From Isoalcanivorax pacificus W11-5 (GTDB lineage Bacteria; Pseudomonadota; Gammaproteobacteria; Pseudomonadales; Alcanivoracaceae), in the NCBI RefSeq assembly GCF_000299335.2, contig NZ_CP004387.1:372001-436000 (forward strand): 64,000 nt of DNA, written 5' to 3'. A program made the translations under genes and the position numbers. The notes beneath the pieces were generated by a model that saw only the letters and a program-made list of their open reading frames with translations, was not told the DNA's origin and did not search any database. Below are positions 8,587 to 17,031 of this stretch, one piece after another. Position 1 is the first letter of the stretch; every line of letters starts with the position of its first letter.

Positions 8587-9966
8587 ATGAAAACTGAAAC
8601 AAGGCTGTTGTCGGCCTCTGTGGTCCTCTCGTCCAGCCTGATGCTGGGTGCCTGCGCAAGCATGGGCGGTGTCGGCCAGAGTGCTGGCAAGCCGCTTGAA
8701 GTAGGCGGTTCTCAGCGCGGCGAGCTGACCTCGTCCAGCCCGCGCAACGCCAAGGATGGAAGCCATTATGAGCGTTTCAGCGTCGCCCTCGAGGCGGACC
8801 AGGTGGTGCGTTTTGCACTGTCCGGCGCCCTGACCGGGGTGCTCTCGCTGGAAAACGGGGAAGGTGATTTCCTCGGCAGCTCGTCAGACATGGCCGGTGG
8901 CGATATTTCGCTCAGCCAGCGCGCGGAAGAGGCCGGCACCTATGTGCTGTCGGTCAGCGGTCAGGACCACCGCAGCTTTGGCCCGTTCCGGGTGGATGCC
9001 CGCGAAATGACGGTGCGCAATAGCGGTGCCCTGGCGGTAGGGGACGAAATATTCGGCTGGCTGGAAGGGGCGCCGAACGTCTACACCCTGGAAGTGACGG
9101 AAACCGGTCTGTACCAGATCATCCAGCGCTCGTCTGAAATGGATTCGCTGCTGAAAGTTTCCGGCAACGGCGTCGACCTGCAGGATGACGACAGCGCCGG
9201 CAATCTGGATGCGCAAGTGGCCGCGTTCCTGGAACCGGGCAGCTACCGTGTGGAAGCAGGCTGGGCCATGTCCGCCGAGCGTGGTGCCTACACGCTGACC
9301 GTGACCTCGCAGCCGCTGCCGACGGACGTGGACCTGACCATGGGCGGCGAACTGCCGCACGACGACACCATCAATGGCTACCTGGCCGGTTCGCCGCTGG
9401 AATACCAACTGGTGCTGTCGGAAGCCGCGTCCGTGACGCTGACCATGGCGTCCAGCACGCTGGATTCCTATCTGGAGATCAATGGCGAGGCGGTATCGTT
9501 CTCTGATGACGACAGCGGTGGCGGCAACAGTGGTCTGGATGCACGCATCAGCACCTTCCTGGGAGCTGGCACCTATACCGTGCGGGCCTCGCAGGTGAGC
9601 GGCCAGAGCGGCCTGTTTACCCTGACTTCCCGGGTCGAATCACAAAACCTGCAGGAACGTCTGCAGGGGCTCACTGCCCTGCGGCCGGGGGCCAGTCATT
9701 CGGCCCGGCTGAGCAGCACGCAGGACGAGTACAAGCTGACCATCCCGCGCAGTGGCACCTATGCCATTGAAATGAGCTCCGGCGAGCTGGATGCGTTCCT
9801 GGAACTGTACGGTGATGGCGTGACCCTGTCGGACGACGACAGTGGCAGCCAGAACGTGGACGCGCGCATTACCGCTGAATTGCCGGCCGGGGATTACCTG
9901 CTGGTGGCGCGTACCTACAGCCGCAGTGGTGCCGGGGATTACACCCTGACGGTGACCCGCCAGTAA
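8587..9966 (+). CDS. PPC-repeat outer lipoprotein
   Basis: 459-aa lipoprotein. A signal peptide ends in lipobox LGAC (Cys at about 23). It is followed by at least three copies of a bacterial pre-peptidase C-terminal (PPC)-like beta domain. Each copy carries an acidic DDDS turn (LQDDDSAGN, FSDDDSGGG, LSDDDSGSQ) followed by LDA or VDA and an AGxY strand, a possible calcium-binding turn. PPC domains usually hang on secreted proteases, but no catalytic domain is present here. The ATG at 8587 lies 9 nt from GGA; an ATG 6 nt upstream and a longer frame to 8428 are less likely because they bury the signal peptide. Confidence 0.8.
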   Translation: MKTETRLLSASVVLSSSLMLGACASMGGVGQSAGKPLEVGGSQRGELTSSSPRNAKDGSHYERFSVALEADQVVRFALSGALTGVLSLENGEGDFLGSSSDMAGGDISLSQRAEEAGTYVLSVSGQDHRSFGPFRVDAREMTVRNSGALAVGDEIFGWLEGAPNVYTLEVTETGLYQIIQRSSEMDSLLKVSGNGVDLQDDDSAGNLDAQVAAFLEPGSYRVEAGWAMSAERGAYTLTVTSQPLPTDVDLTMGGELPHDDTINGYLAGSPLEYQLVLSEAASVTLTMASSTLDSYLEINGEAVSFSDDDSGGGNSGLDARISTFLGAGTYTVRASQVSGQSGLFTLTSRVESQNLQERLQGLTALRPGASHSARLSSTQDEYKLTIPRSGTYAIEMSSGELDAFLELYGDGVTLSDDDSGSQNVDARITAELPAGDYLLVARTYSRSGAGDYTLTVTRQ

Positions 9967-9981
9967 TAAATCACTCCGTCC

Positions 9982-10013
9982 GTTCCTCCTGAAGCGATCG
10001 CATCAGGGGGAAC
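9982..10013. terminator. Hairpin between convergent genes (possible terminator)
   Basis: Stem GTTCCTCCTGA (9982-9992) with TCAGGGGGAAC (10003-10013), one mismatch. The loop contains the palindrome GCGATCGC. It lies between the PPC lipoprotein and ogt, which converge. There is no clear T-run, so intrinsic termination is uncertain. Confidence 0.45.
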
Positions 10014-10033
10014 TCCTCAAGGCTCCTCCTTCC

Positions 10034-10543
10034 TCACAGCAATCGCAGCGTGCCGGGATTCTCGAATTCCAGCAGCCATTTCTTGGTGGGCAGGCCGCCA
10101 GCGAAGCCGGTCAGGGTGCCGTTGCTGCCGATCACCCGGTGGCAGGGCACGATCACCGGAAGCGGATTGCGACCGTTCGCCAGGCCGACCGCGCGCACCC
10201 CTTTCGGATTGTCGATCTGTTCTGCGATATCGCGGTAGCTGCGCGTTTCGCCGAACGGAATACCGCGCAGCGCCTGCCATACCTGTTGCTGGAATACGGT
10301 GCCGGCTGGTACCAGCGTCAGCGCATCAAAGGCGCGGGGCTGGCCGGCAAAATACTGCTCCAGCGCGCGCTGTGTGGCACTGAGGTGGGCGCGGGCAGCA
10401 CGGCTGCCATGCACTGCCGGCAGCACGATATCCGTCTGCACCGGAAACAGGATGGCGCGCAGTCCGTCATCAATGGCGGCCAGCCGCAGGGGACCAATGG
10501 GCGAATCCATTTCGGCGGTGGCCAGGGAAGCATCATCAAACAT
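10034..10543 (-). CDS. ogt: Methylated-DNA--protein-cysteine methyltransferase
   Basis: Suicide repair protein that moves the methyl group from O6-methylguanine to its own cysteine. 169 aa with the canonical PCHRVIG active site (Cys at about 134), the helix-turn-helix region FQQQVWQALRGIPFGETRSY and the C-terminal GGLPTKKWLLEFE. It starts 15 nt after the stop of the ada-alkA fusion on the same strand, so the two form an alkylation-repair operon. Ogt type rather than Ada, since the methylphosphotriester domain is on the neighbouring protein. Confidence 0.95.
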   Translation of the reverse strand: MFDDASLATAEMDSPIGPLRLAAIDDGLRAILFPVQTDIVLPAVHGSRAARAHLSATQRALEQYFAGQPRAFDALTLVPAGTVFQQQVWQALRGIPFGETRSYRDIAEQIDNPKGVRAVGLANGRNPLPVIVPCHRVIGSNGTLTGFAGGLPTKKWLLEFENPGTLRLL

Positions 10544-10558
10544 GGCAGGCTCCTGCTC

Positions 10559-12023
10559 TCAATCCGGGGGAAGGGTCCACAGCGCCAGGGCGGCATAGCC
10601 GCGCCACGGGCGCCAGGGTTCGGCAAGCTGTTCGAGGTCGCGTGCGCTGACCGGTGTGTCCTGCCCGGCAGCCTTGCGCAGGCCCAGGTCCGCCGCCGGA
10701 AAGGCATCGGGTTCGCCGAGGGCGCGCAGGGCAATATAGTGCGCGGTCCAGTCGCCGATCCCCGGCAGGGCAGTCAGCGTGGCCAGGTCGGTGCCGGGGC
10801 TGAACTCCACCGCGCCATCGGTGACCGCCTGTGCCAGCGTGTGCAGGGTACGGATGCGCTGGCCCGTAATGCCCAGACCATCCAGTGACCCCGCAGCAAG
10901 GGCGGCGGAGGTCGGGAAAAAGTGCGTCAGGCCATCGACAGGCGTGGCCAGGGGAACGCCCAGGCGGGCAATCAGGCGCCCGGTCAGTGTGGTGGCGCCG
11001 CGCACGGACACCTGCTGGCCCAGCACCGCACGCACGGCAAGCTCAAAGCCATCAAAGGCGCCGGGCACGCGCAGGCCGGGCACCCGTGCCAGCCGTGGAC
11101 CGATCAGCGGGTCGTTACCGAGCACGGCGTGGATGGCGCCGGGGTCGGCATCCAGATCAAACAGCCGCCGCAGGCGTGCCGCCAGTTGGCGCACCGGGAG
11201 TACCTGGCCGTTGGTCTCCAGCGGTGTGATACGGGCTTCCAGTGCGCGGCCATCGCTGGCCAGGCTGACGTCGATCAGTCCCCGGATGTTGTCCAGGCTG
11301 AACAGGCGATGGTAGTGACCTGCATGCACCTGCTCCACGCCGGGCAGGGCGCGGGCGTGGAGGTAGCCCAGCAGGTGTTCGAAATCATACGGCGGCCTGA
11401 ATCCGAGCCGGATGCGGATGCTGCCGCCTGGTAATGGGGAGCCGGTGCGGCGTAACGCGCCGGGCGGCACACCGTAGGCATTCAGGATCGCATCATTGAA
11501 GCGGCGCAGGCTGCGATAGCCGGCAGCAAACGCCACGTCGGCGAGCGGCATGTCGGTGTCGCTGATCAGTTGCTTGGCGGTGAGCAGACGCCGGTTGGCG
11601 GCCACCGCCTGCGGGCCGGCGCCGACGTGGGCCATGAACAGCCGGCGCAGTTGTCGCTCGCCCAGTCCCAACCGGGCGGCCAGGCTTTCCGCGCCGGCCG
11701 TTGTCCAGCGCGCCGGCTTCGATCAGGCGCAGTGCGCGGGACACGACCGCTGCCGTGCCGCTCCAGGCGGGCGTGCCCGGCGCCGATTCCGGCCGGCAGC
11801 GCAGGCACGACCGAAAACCTGCGGCTTCTGCGGCGGCGGCGCTGGGCACAAAGCGGCAATGGTGGCGGCGCGGCACCTGGGCGGGGCAGACCGGGCGACA
11901 GTAGATGCCGGTCGAGGTAACGCAGACAAAAAAGCGGCCGTCGAAACGGGCGTCCTTGGCCTGCATGGCCCGGTAGCAGATGTCCGCCTCGGGGAGCGGT
12001 AGAGTAGGGGCTTGTGGGTTCAT
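10559..12023 (-). pseudogene. alkA: Frameshifted Ada-AlkA fusion (3-methyladenine DNA glycosylase II)
   Basis: Encodes an Ada metal-binding domain, an AraC-type helix-turn-helix and an AlkA glycosylase, the fusion known as AlkA/AdaA-type. The first frame (12023 downward) carries the four zinc cysteines C42, C46, C73, C76 in YCRPVC and FRSCLRC. It reads to ...ALDNG and then loses homology. The rest, AESLAARLGLGERQLRRLF onward, is in another frame and includes the HhH LPGIGDWTA and the catalytic-type Asp in FPAADLGLRK. One extra base within 11691-11700 explains the break: the span is 1465 nt, one more than a multiple of three. Either a real inactivating mutation or a sequence error. Both halves otherwise look intact. 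Confidence 0.82.
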
Positions 12024-12158
12024 GGGGCCAGTCTAGTGCAGCCCCGATGGGGTCGCTCGCCAAAATCGGACATTAACGCCAGGGTGTCGGAACCAGAGCG
12101 TCGAAAACGATCCACGGCAGACGACCAGTGCAGGACACCCACCGACCAGGAGCCCGTC

Positions 12159-12821
12159 ATGTCGCTGACGCTCTATGCCCACCCGCTGTCATCCTACTGC
12201 CAGAAAGCATTGATCGCGCTGTATGAGAACGACATTCCCTTTGTCTGGAAGCTGCTCGCGCCGGGCGATAACGCAGTGATGGCCGAACTGGCTGCCCACT
12301 GGCCGCTACGGAAGTTTCCGGTGCTGGTGGACGGCGAGCGGCCGGTGCGCGAGGCCAGCATCATCATCGAGTATCTGGCGATACATTATCCCGGGGCTGT
12401 CAGTCTGATACCGGCGGACGCAGCACAGGCACTGGAAGTGCGTTTCATGGATCGCTTCTTCGACAACTATGTGTCGACGCCACAACAGCGGGTGGTGGTC
12501 GATACGCTGCGCGGTGACGGGCAGCGTGATCCTGCGGGCGTGGCCGACGCCAGGCAGGTGCTGGATACCGCGTATGGCCGGCTGGAGGGCGTGATGCGTT
12601 CGCGCACCTGGGCGGCGGGGGAGGCGTTTTCGATGGCGGATTGCGCGGCGGCGCCGGCACTGTTCTACGCCCACTGGACGCACCCGATACCGGCCCGTTG
12701 CGAGGCGGTCCATGCCTACCGGCAACGCCTTCTGGCGCGGCCGTCCTTTGCCCGGGCGGTGGAAGAGGCGCGGCCCTATCGCCATCTGTTTCCGTTGCCG
12801 ATACCTGTCGAGGAGGCGTGA
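12159..12821 (+). CDS. Glutathione S-transferase family protein
   Basis: 220 aa. N-terminal thioredoxin-fold domain (LTLYAHPLSSYCQKALIALYEN, with KFPVLVDG and REASIIIEYL for glutathione binding), then an all-helical C-terminal domain with the N-capping motif FSMADCAAAPAL. Substrate unknown. The start chosen is the ATG at 12159 behind CCAGGAGCCCGTC; the frame is open further upstream but without a ribosome site. It is divergent from ada-alkA across about 135 bp, so the two may share control. Confidence 0.9.
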   Translation: MSLTLYAHPLSSYCQKALIALYENDIPFVWKLLAPGDNAVMAELAAHWPLRKFPVLVDGERPVREASIIIEYLAIHYPGAVSLIPADAAQALEVRFMDRFFDNYVSTPQQRVVVDTLRGDGQRDPAGVADARQVLDTAYGRLEGVMRSRTWAAGEAFSMADCAAAPALFYAHWTHPIPARCEAVHAYRQRLLARPSFARAVEEARPYRHLFPLPIPVEEA

Positions 12822-12856
12822 AGTATCCCCGGCGCATGGCGCCGGGGAACGGACCC

Positions 12857-12940
12857 TCAGGTGTCGCGACGGGACTTTTTCTCGCGCCGCTTTTCCTTCA
12901 GGGATTTCTGCGGTTTCTTTTTCTCTTTTTCCTTGCTCAT
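12857..12940 (-). CDS. Tiny lysine-rich basic protein (27 aa)
   Basis: ATG at 12940 with a GGAG 9 nt upstream, ending in TGA at 12857. The product starts MSKEKEKKKPQK and about half of its residues are Lys or Arg, with no hydrophobic stretch. Such a composition suggests nucleic-acid or ribosome binding. Short basic proteins of this kind are often left unannotated. It sits alone between a convergent GST gene and the Rnk-like gene. Good ribosome site, but coding status is not proven. Confidence 0.5.
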   Translation of the reverse strand: MSKEKEKKKPQKSLKEKRREKKSRRDT

Positions 12941-13027
12941 CGATATTCACTCCGGGTACAGGAGACCAGTGCTGATCCGCCGCGCGTCAGCTTTTTTCCA
13001 GAACCACCTGCGGCGGACATCAGTGCT

Positions 13028-13429
13028 TCAAGGCGGTGTCTCCGGACAGGGGGGCGACACGGACAACACGCAGGCACGCTCGCGCCAGCCGAATGCCCGT
13101 GCTTCGATGAGGTCGCCGGCACGCGCGCCGAGCAGGGCCGCACCCAATGGCGAAAACAGCGATATCCGTCCCTGGCGGGGCTCGTCCTGGCCGGGCAGGA
13201 CCAGCGTCAAATGACGTGTGTCGCCGCTGTGCAGGCTGAGCAGGTGAATGCACCGGCCAGGGCGTGCGCGTTGCGCTTCCCTGTCGTCGGTATCACCGAG
13301 CAGGGTATCCAGTGCTGCCACCAGCCGTGAGAGCTCGACAGGGCCTGGAGGCAGGCACCAGCCACTGGCCAGCGCCGCCCGCCGTAACGCCGGGCACAGT
13401 GATGCCGCGCGCGTTGCTGCGCGAGTCAT
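13028..13429 (-). CDS. Rnk-like protein with GreA/GreB C-terminal domain
   Basis: 133 aa. The C-terminal half (ISLFSPLGAALLGARAGD, then an RACVLSV strand) matches the FKBP-like GreA/GreB C-terminal fold used by Rnk, the nucleoside diphosphate kinase regulator that binds RNA polymerase. The N-terminal half, with ELSRLVAALDTLLGD, resembles the short Rnk coiled coil. It is divergent in sequence, so function is tentative. The ATG at 13429 has AGGAG 7 nt upstream and is preferred to the ATG at 13450. Confidence 0.65.
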   Translation of the reverse strand: MTRAATRAASLCPALRRAALASGWCLPPGPVELSRLVAALDTLLGDTDDREAQRARPGRCIHLLSLHSGDTRHLTLVLPGQDEPRQGRISLFSPLGAALLGARAGDLIEARAFGWRERACVLSVSPPCPETPP

Positions 13430-13819
13430 GGCGTAACTCCTGAAAAACAAAGAGGGGAAAATCAGGTTGACAGGTCCGGCCGGGCAGGCAAAAGCCCGCC
13501 CGGCTCAGACCGGAAAGAGAAGGTGACCAGCGATGTGGGGGATGACACAGGACATGATATGCCGCTGCTCTGTTTGGACAGCCATGACCATAGCGGGTTG
13601 CAGAAATAAAGCAAGCCAGTGCCGGGCGTGATGCGATGACGGGATGTGCGCCCCGCAATTTCGTACACCCGTCGCCGGCTCAATACGCGCATGATCCGTT
13701 CGATGGGAACAGGTGGGAACCTATGGGATGCGGCGAAGCCAATGCTGGGGAAACGCATCCCGGCGAGATGTTATTGATGAAGTCATGAGCGGGTTCTGAT
13801 GAGCGCAGGTCAGCGTACT
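13430..13819. other. 390-bp intergenic stretch
   Basis: No convincing gene. It contains a GC-rich hairpin at 13479-13504 (GCCGGGCAGGC / GCCCGCCCGGC with one mismatch, loop AAAA) just upstream of the Rnk-like gene, possibly a leader structure or an upstream terminator. The remainder shows no start with a ribosome site and no repeat beyond GGGAAC twice near 13709. Confidence 0.5.
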
Positions 13820-13990
13820 TTAACCATGCAGGGCAACATACACCCCATAGCCGATCAGGGTCGTCATGCAGATCACGCCCAGCGTCAGCATGGTCAGGCC
13901 GCTGTTCTGCTGGCGTTTGTGGTAGCCGATGTTCAGCAGCAACAGGCCGGCGGTGGCCAGCGAAAGCAGCAGGGCGATGGAGGCGGGCAT
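13820..13990 (-). CDS. Small two-helix membrane protein (56 aa)
   Basis: ATG at 13990 preceded by AGGAGACTGTC, stop TAA at 13820. The product begins MPASIALLLSLATAGLLLL, has a short basic loop (GYHKRQQNS), then a second hydrophobic helix ending in LIGYGVYVALHG. The profile is that of a small inner-membrane protein. No family recognised. The strong ribosome site and hydrophobic periodicity make it a credible gene despite its size. Confidence 0.65.
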   Translation of the reverse strand: MPASIALLLSLATAGLLLLNIGYHKRQQNSGLTMLTLGVICMTTLIGYGVYVALHG

Positions 13991-14164
13991 GACAGTCTCC
14001 TGACAGGTTCACGTCTTTGTCCATACTAGACTCTTCTTTCGCTGGTGACTGCTGTGGAATGTTTGTTGCGGGTTCGTGAAATTTTACGCCTGCCGGAACA
14101 TCGCGCATTGCATCCGGGTCGCAGCAGTGGTCTTCTTGCGCAGCGTCAGTGAAGGAGCAGTACC

Positions 14165-14674
14165 GTGAAGTCCCTGAAAGGCAAGGTGATGGTCGTGGTG
14201 GATGGCACGTCCGACGTCGGCGTGCAAATGGTGCGGGCACTGGCAGCTGAAGGCGCTGCGGTGGTGGTGGGCTACGCCGAGTGCCGCGTCAGCGCCGAGA
14301 CACTGGTGGATGAGATTATCCATGCCGGTGGCCAGGCGGTGGCCCTGCGCGCCGACGCACGGCAGCGCGATGACATGACCACACTGTTCAGCGTGGTGCG
14401 GGAAATTTTCGGGCGGCTGGATGTGCTGGTGCAGCGGGCGGGCCGCAGTGGTCAGCGGATGCTGGTGCGGATGTCACCGGATGCCCGGCGCCAGCATGTG
14501 AATGCGCTGCTGGGTGTGATCCGCGAGGCCTTGGTGAGAACGTCCGGCCTGCTGACCGTGGTGCCGACACCGGGCGCCGCCGCTGCGGCCTGGGTGCCTG
14601 ATCATGCGACGCAGCCGTTACCGGCTGGCGTGCTGGCGCGCGCGGTATTGCCCGCACCGCAGGCCCTTCAGTAG
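14165..14674 (+). CDS. Degenerate short-chain dehydrogenase-like protein
   Basis: 169 aa. It starts like an SDR: KGKVMVVVDGTSDVG is in the place of the NAD(P)-binding TGxxxGIG, followed by GGQAVALRADARQRDDM and FGRLDVLVQRAG (normally NNAG). It then ends early, without the catalytic YxxxK. It is therefore probably not an active dehydrogenase. It may be a decayed gene or a binding protein. GTG start at 14165 with AAGGAG 8 nt upstream. Its stop overlaps the end of the convergent reductase gene by 7 nt. Confidence 0.7.
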   Translation: MKSLKGKVMVVVDGTSDVGVQMVRALAAEGAAVVVGYAECRVSAETLVDEIIHAGGQAVALRADARQRDDMTTLFSVVREIFGRLDVLVQRAGRSGQRMLVRMSPDARRQHVNALLGVIREALVRTSGLLTVVPTPGAAAAAWVPDHATQPLPAGVLARAVLPAPQALQ

Positions 14675-15135
14675 ATACCGGCATCCAGGCCCGCCGCCAT
14701 GGCCAGGCCGAGTTCCTCGCACTGTTCGACGAAGCTGTCCTGCCAGTCGCCCCGACACAGCAGGATGTCCTGCACCAGACGCCAGCGCAGGCCGGTGAGA
14801 ATGCTCTCCAGCGCGCGCCGTGTACCCGTCCCGTCATGGCCTGCGCGAATATACACCGCACAGGGCAGGCCCTGTTTTTCTTCCAGCACGGGATAGTAAC
14901 TGCGGTCAAAGAAGTCCTTCAGTGCGCCGCTCATGTAGCCGAGGTTTTCCGTGGTGCCGAGGACGATGCCATCGGCGCGGCGCACGTCATCCGGCCCTGC
15001 TTCCAGTGGTGGCAGCCAGCGGGTTTCCACGTTGTCGATGTCTTCATGCCGTGCGCCACGCAACACCGCGTCCACCAGCTTGCGGGTGTTGGGCGAGGGG
15101 GCGTGGGCAACGATCAGTAGCTGGCGTGCGGGCAT
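14668..15135 (-). CDS. Flavodoxin-like / NADPH-dependent FMN reductase family protein
   Basis: 155 aa flavodoxin-fold protein. The N-terminal phosphate-binding loop is LLIVAHAPSPNTRKL, and the flavin-contact segments are ADGIVLGTTENLGYMSGALKDF and CAVYIRAGHDGTG. Likely an FMN-binding quinone or flavin reductase in the cytosol. The ATG at 15135 is chosen because the protein then begins directly with the first beta strand. The upstream reading frame runs antisense through the permease gene and is not coding. Divergent from the SLC13 permease. Confidence 0.85.
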   Translation of the reverse strand: MPARQLLIVAHAPSPNTRKLVDAVLRGARHEDIDNVETRWLPPLEAGPDDVRRADGIVLGTTENLGYMSGALKDFFDRSYYPVLEEKQGLPCAVYIRAGHDGTGTRRALESILTGLRWRLVQDILLCRGDWQDSFVEQCEELGLAMAAGLDAGIY

Positions 15136-15258
15136 GGTGGCTCCGGTGGGCGCGCAAACGTGCTGTGCGGCCAGTGTAAAATGAATCCGCCGCCGTCTCG
15201 ACCCCGGCCAGGCAAGTGGGCATGCTGAGTGCTGCTGTGTCGCGGGAAGGACGAGGCC

Positions 15259-17031
15259 ATGGAGTTCACCCACTACGCCATGCTGGCGCTGCTGCTGGTT
15301 GTGCTGGTGCTGTTTGTCTGGGGGCGCTGGCGTTATGACGTGGTGGCGCTGATGGCAATGCTGGCGGTGGTGCTGGCCGGCTGGGTGCCGGCGCAGGAGG
15401 CGCTGGCCGGCTTTGGCCATGATGCGGTGATTACGGTGGCGGCGGTGCTGACCATTTCGCGCGCATTGAGCAACGCCGGCACGGTGGACCTGCTGACGGC
15501 GCGCATCATGCCGTTGACGCGTTCGCGCACGCTGCATATTGCCTCGCTGTCTCTGGCGGTGGCGCTGGCCTCGGCATTCATGAACAACGTCGGCGCGCTG
15601 GCGCTGATGCTGCCGGTGGCGCTGGCGTCGGCGGCGAAACGTGAGCGGCCGCCCGGCCTGTTGCTGATGCCGCTGGCCTTCGGCTCCATTCTCGGCGGGT
15701 TGGCCACGCTGATCGGCACACCGCCGAACATCATCATTGCGACCTATCGCGCCGACCGCACCGGTGATGCGTTTGCCATGTTCGATTTCCTGCCCGTGGG
15801 CGGGCTGGTGGCCGTGATCGGTGTGCTGTTCGTTTCGCTGATCGGCTGGCGCTTTCTGCCGCGGGGAATCGGCAGCGCAAAGAGCAGCCATGTGGAAATC
15901 GACGGTTATATCTGTGAAGTGCGGGTGATGCCGGACAGTCCATTGGTCGGTGAACAGATTGGTGGGGCAGGTACACAGCTCGGTGACGACGTCATGGTGG
16001 TGGGGCTGGTGCGCGGCCGCGATGAGTACCAGCATCCGCACGCCTGGCGCCGGCTGGAAGAGGGGGACCTGCTGATCATCCGCACGGACCCGGAGTCGCT
16101 GCGCCCCTTGATTGAAAAACACAGCCTGGAACTCGTGGCGAGCAAACTCAGCGGCCTGGAAAACATCAAGCCGGAAGCCCTGCGGCTGGTCGAAGTCACG
16201 GTGCCGCCGCGTTCGGTACTGGCAGGGCGCGACAGCGCCTATCTGCGCCGGCGTACCGGCCACACGGTGAGCCTGGTGGCGATGGCCCGCGCCGGGGCCT
16301 CGATGCGTTCGCGGTTGCGTGACCAGCAGTTTCGCGCCGGTGACGTGCTGATGTTGCAGGGCGAGCCGGACACACTGGACGACAGCATTGCCGATCTGGG
16401 GCTGTTGCCGCTGGCGGAGAGAGACATTCGCCTGAACCGGCCGATGCGTGCGCTGACCGGCCTGGCGGTGTTCATTGGCGCGCTGGTGCTGGGCGCCACC
16501 TGGGTGCCGATTTCCATTGCTCTGCTGATGGCGGTGGTGGCCTATGTGGTGATTGGCCTGTTGCCGGCGCGCGAAATGTATCGCGATATCGACTGGCCGG
16601 TGCTGGTGTTGCTCGGCGGCATGATGGCGGTGGGGCAGGCGCTGCAGGAAACCGGCACCACGGACATGATCGCCAATGCGATTGTGCAGGTGGCCGGTGA
16701 CCTGTCGCCACTGTGGATTCTGACGCTGGTGATGGTGGCCACCATGGCGTTGTCGAACGTGGTGAATAATGCGGCCACCGCCCTGATCATGGCGCCGATT
16801 GCGTTTGTCGTGGCACGGCAACTGGAAGTCAGTGCCGATGCATTCCTGATGGCGGTGGCGGTGGGCGCGTCATCGGCGTTTCTCACCCCCATAGGCCATC
16901 AGTCTAACACGCTGGTGATGGGGCCGGGCGGTTACCGGTTCAACGATTACTGGCGGCTCGGCTTGCCGCTGAGCGTGTTGATCGTGCTGGTGTCGGTGCC
17001 CGCCATCGCCTGGTTCTGGCCGCTGTCATGA
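15259..17031 (+). CDS. SLC13/DASS-family permease with two RCK-C (TrkA-C) domains
   Basis: 590-aa inner-membrane transporter. The N-terminal half of the membrane domain has FMNNVGALALMLPVA and LIGTPPNIIIA, typical of the DASS/ArsB (ion transporter) superfamily. Two cytosolic TrkA-C domains follow (about residues 200-285 and 295-380: DSPLVGEQIGG and RSVLAGRDSAYL). The second membrane half has LGGMMAVGQALQETG, SNVVNNAATALIMAP and SSAFLTPIGHQSN. Probable Na+-coupled anion or sulfate transporter; substrate cannot be read from sequence. The ATG at 15259 has a GGAAGGACGAGG site. An in-frame start at 15229 is less likely. Confidence 0.9.
   Translation: MEFTHYAMLALLLVVLVLFVWGRWRYDVVALMAMLAVVLAGWVPAQEALAGFGHDAVITVAAVLTISRALSNAGTVDLLTARIMPLTRSRTLHIASLSLAVALASAFMNNVGALALMLPVALASAAKRERPPGLLLMPLAFGSILGGLATLIGTPPNIIIATYRADRTGDAFAMFDFLPVGGLVAVIGVLFVSLIGWRFLPRGIGSAKSSHVEIDGYICEVRVMPDSPLVGEQIGGAGTQLGDDVMVVGLVRGRDEYQHPHAWRRLEEGDLLIIRTDPESLRPLIEKHSLELVASKLSGLENIKPEALRLVEVTVPPRSVLAGRDSAYLRRRTGHTVSLVAMARAGASMRSRLRDQQFRAGDVLMLQGEPDTLDDSIADLGLLPLAERDIRLNRPMRALTGLAVFIGALVLGATWVPISIALLMAVVAYVVIGLLPAREMYRDIDWPVLVLLGGMMAVGQALQETGTTDMIANAIVQVAGDLSPLWILTLVMVATMALSNVVNNAATALIMAPIAFVVARQLEVSADAFLMAVAVGASSAFLTPIGHQSNTLVMGPGGYRFNDYWRLGLPLSVLIVLVSVPAIAWFWPLS

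Noticed and set aside
13462-14240. Two minus-strand open frames in the region around the small membrane gene
   Set aside because: No ribosome sites and no protein-like pattern; the better gene is the 56-aa frame at 13820-13990.
14668-16821. A 717-codon open frame on the minus strand antisense to the SLC13 permease
   Set aside because: Only its last 155 codons (flavodoxin-like) look like a protein. The rest is Arg/His/Gln-rich, the usual result of reading a high-GC gene on the opposite strand.
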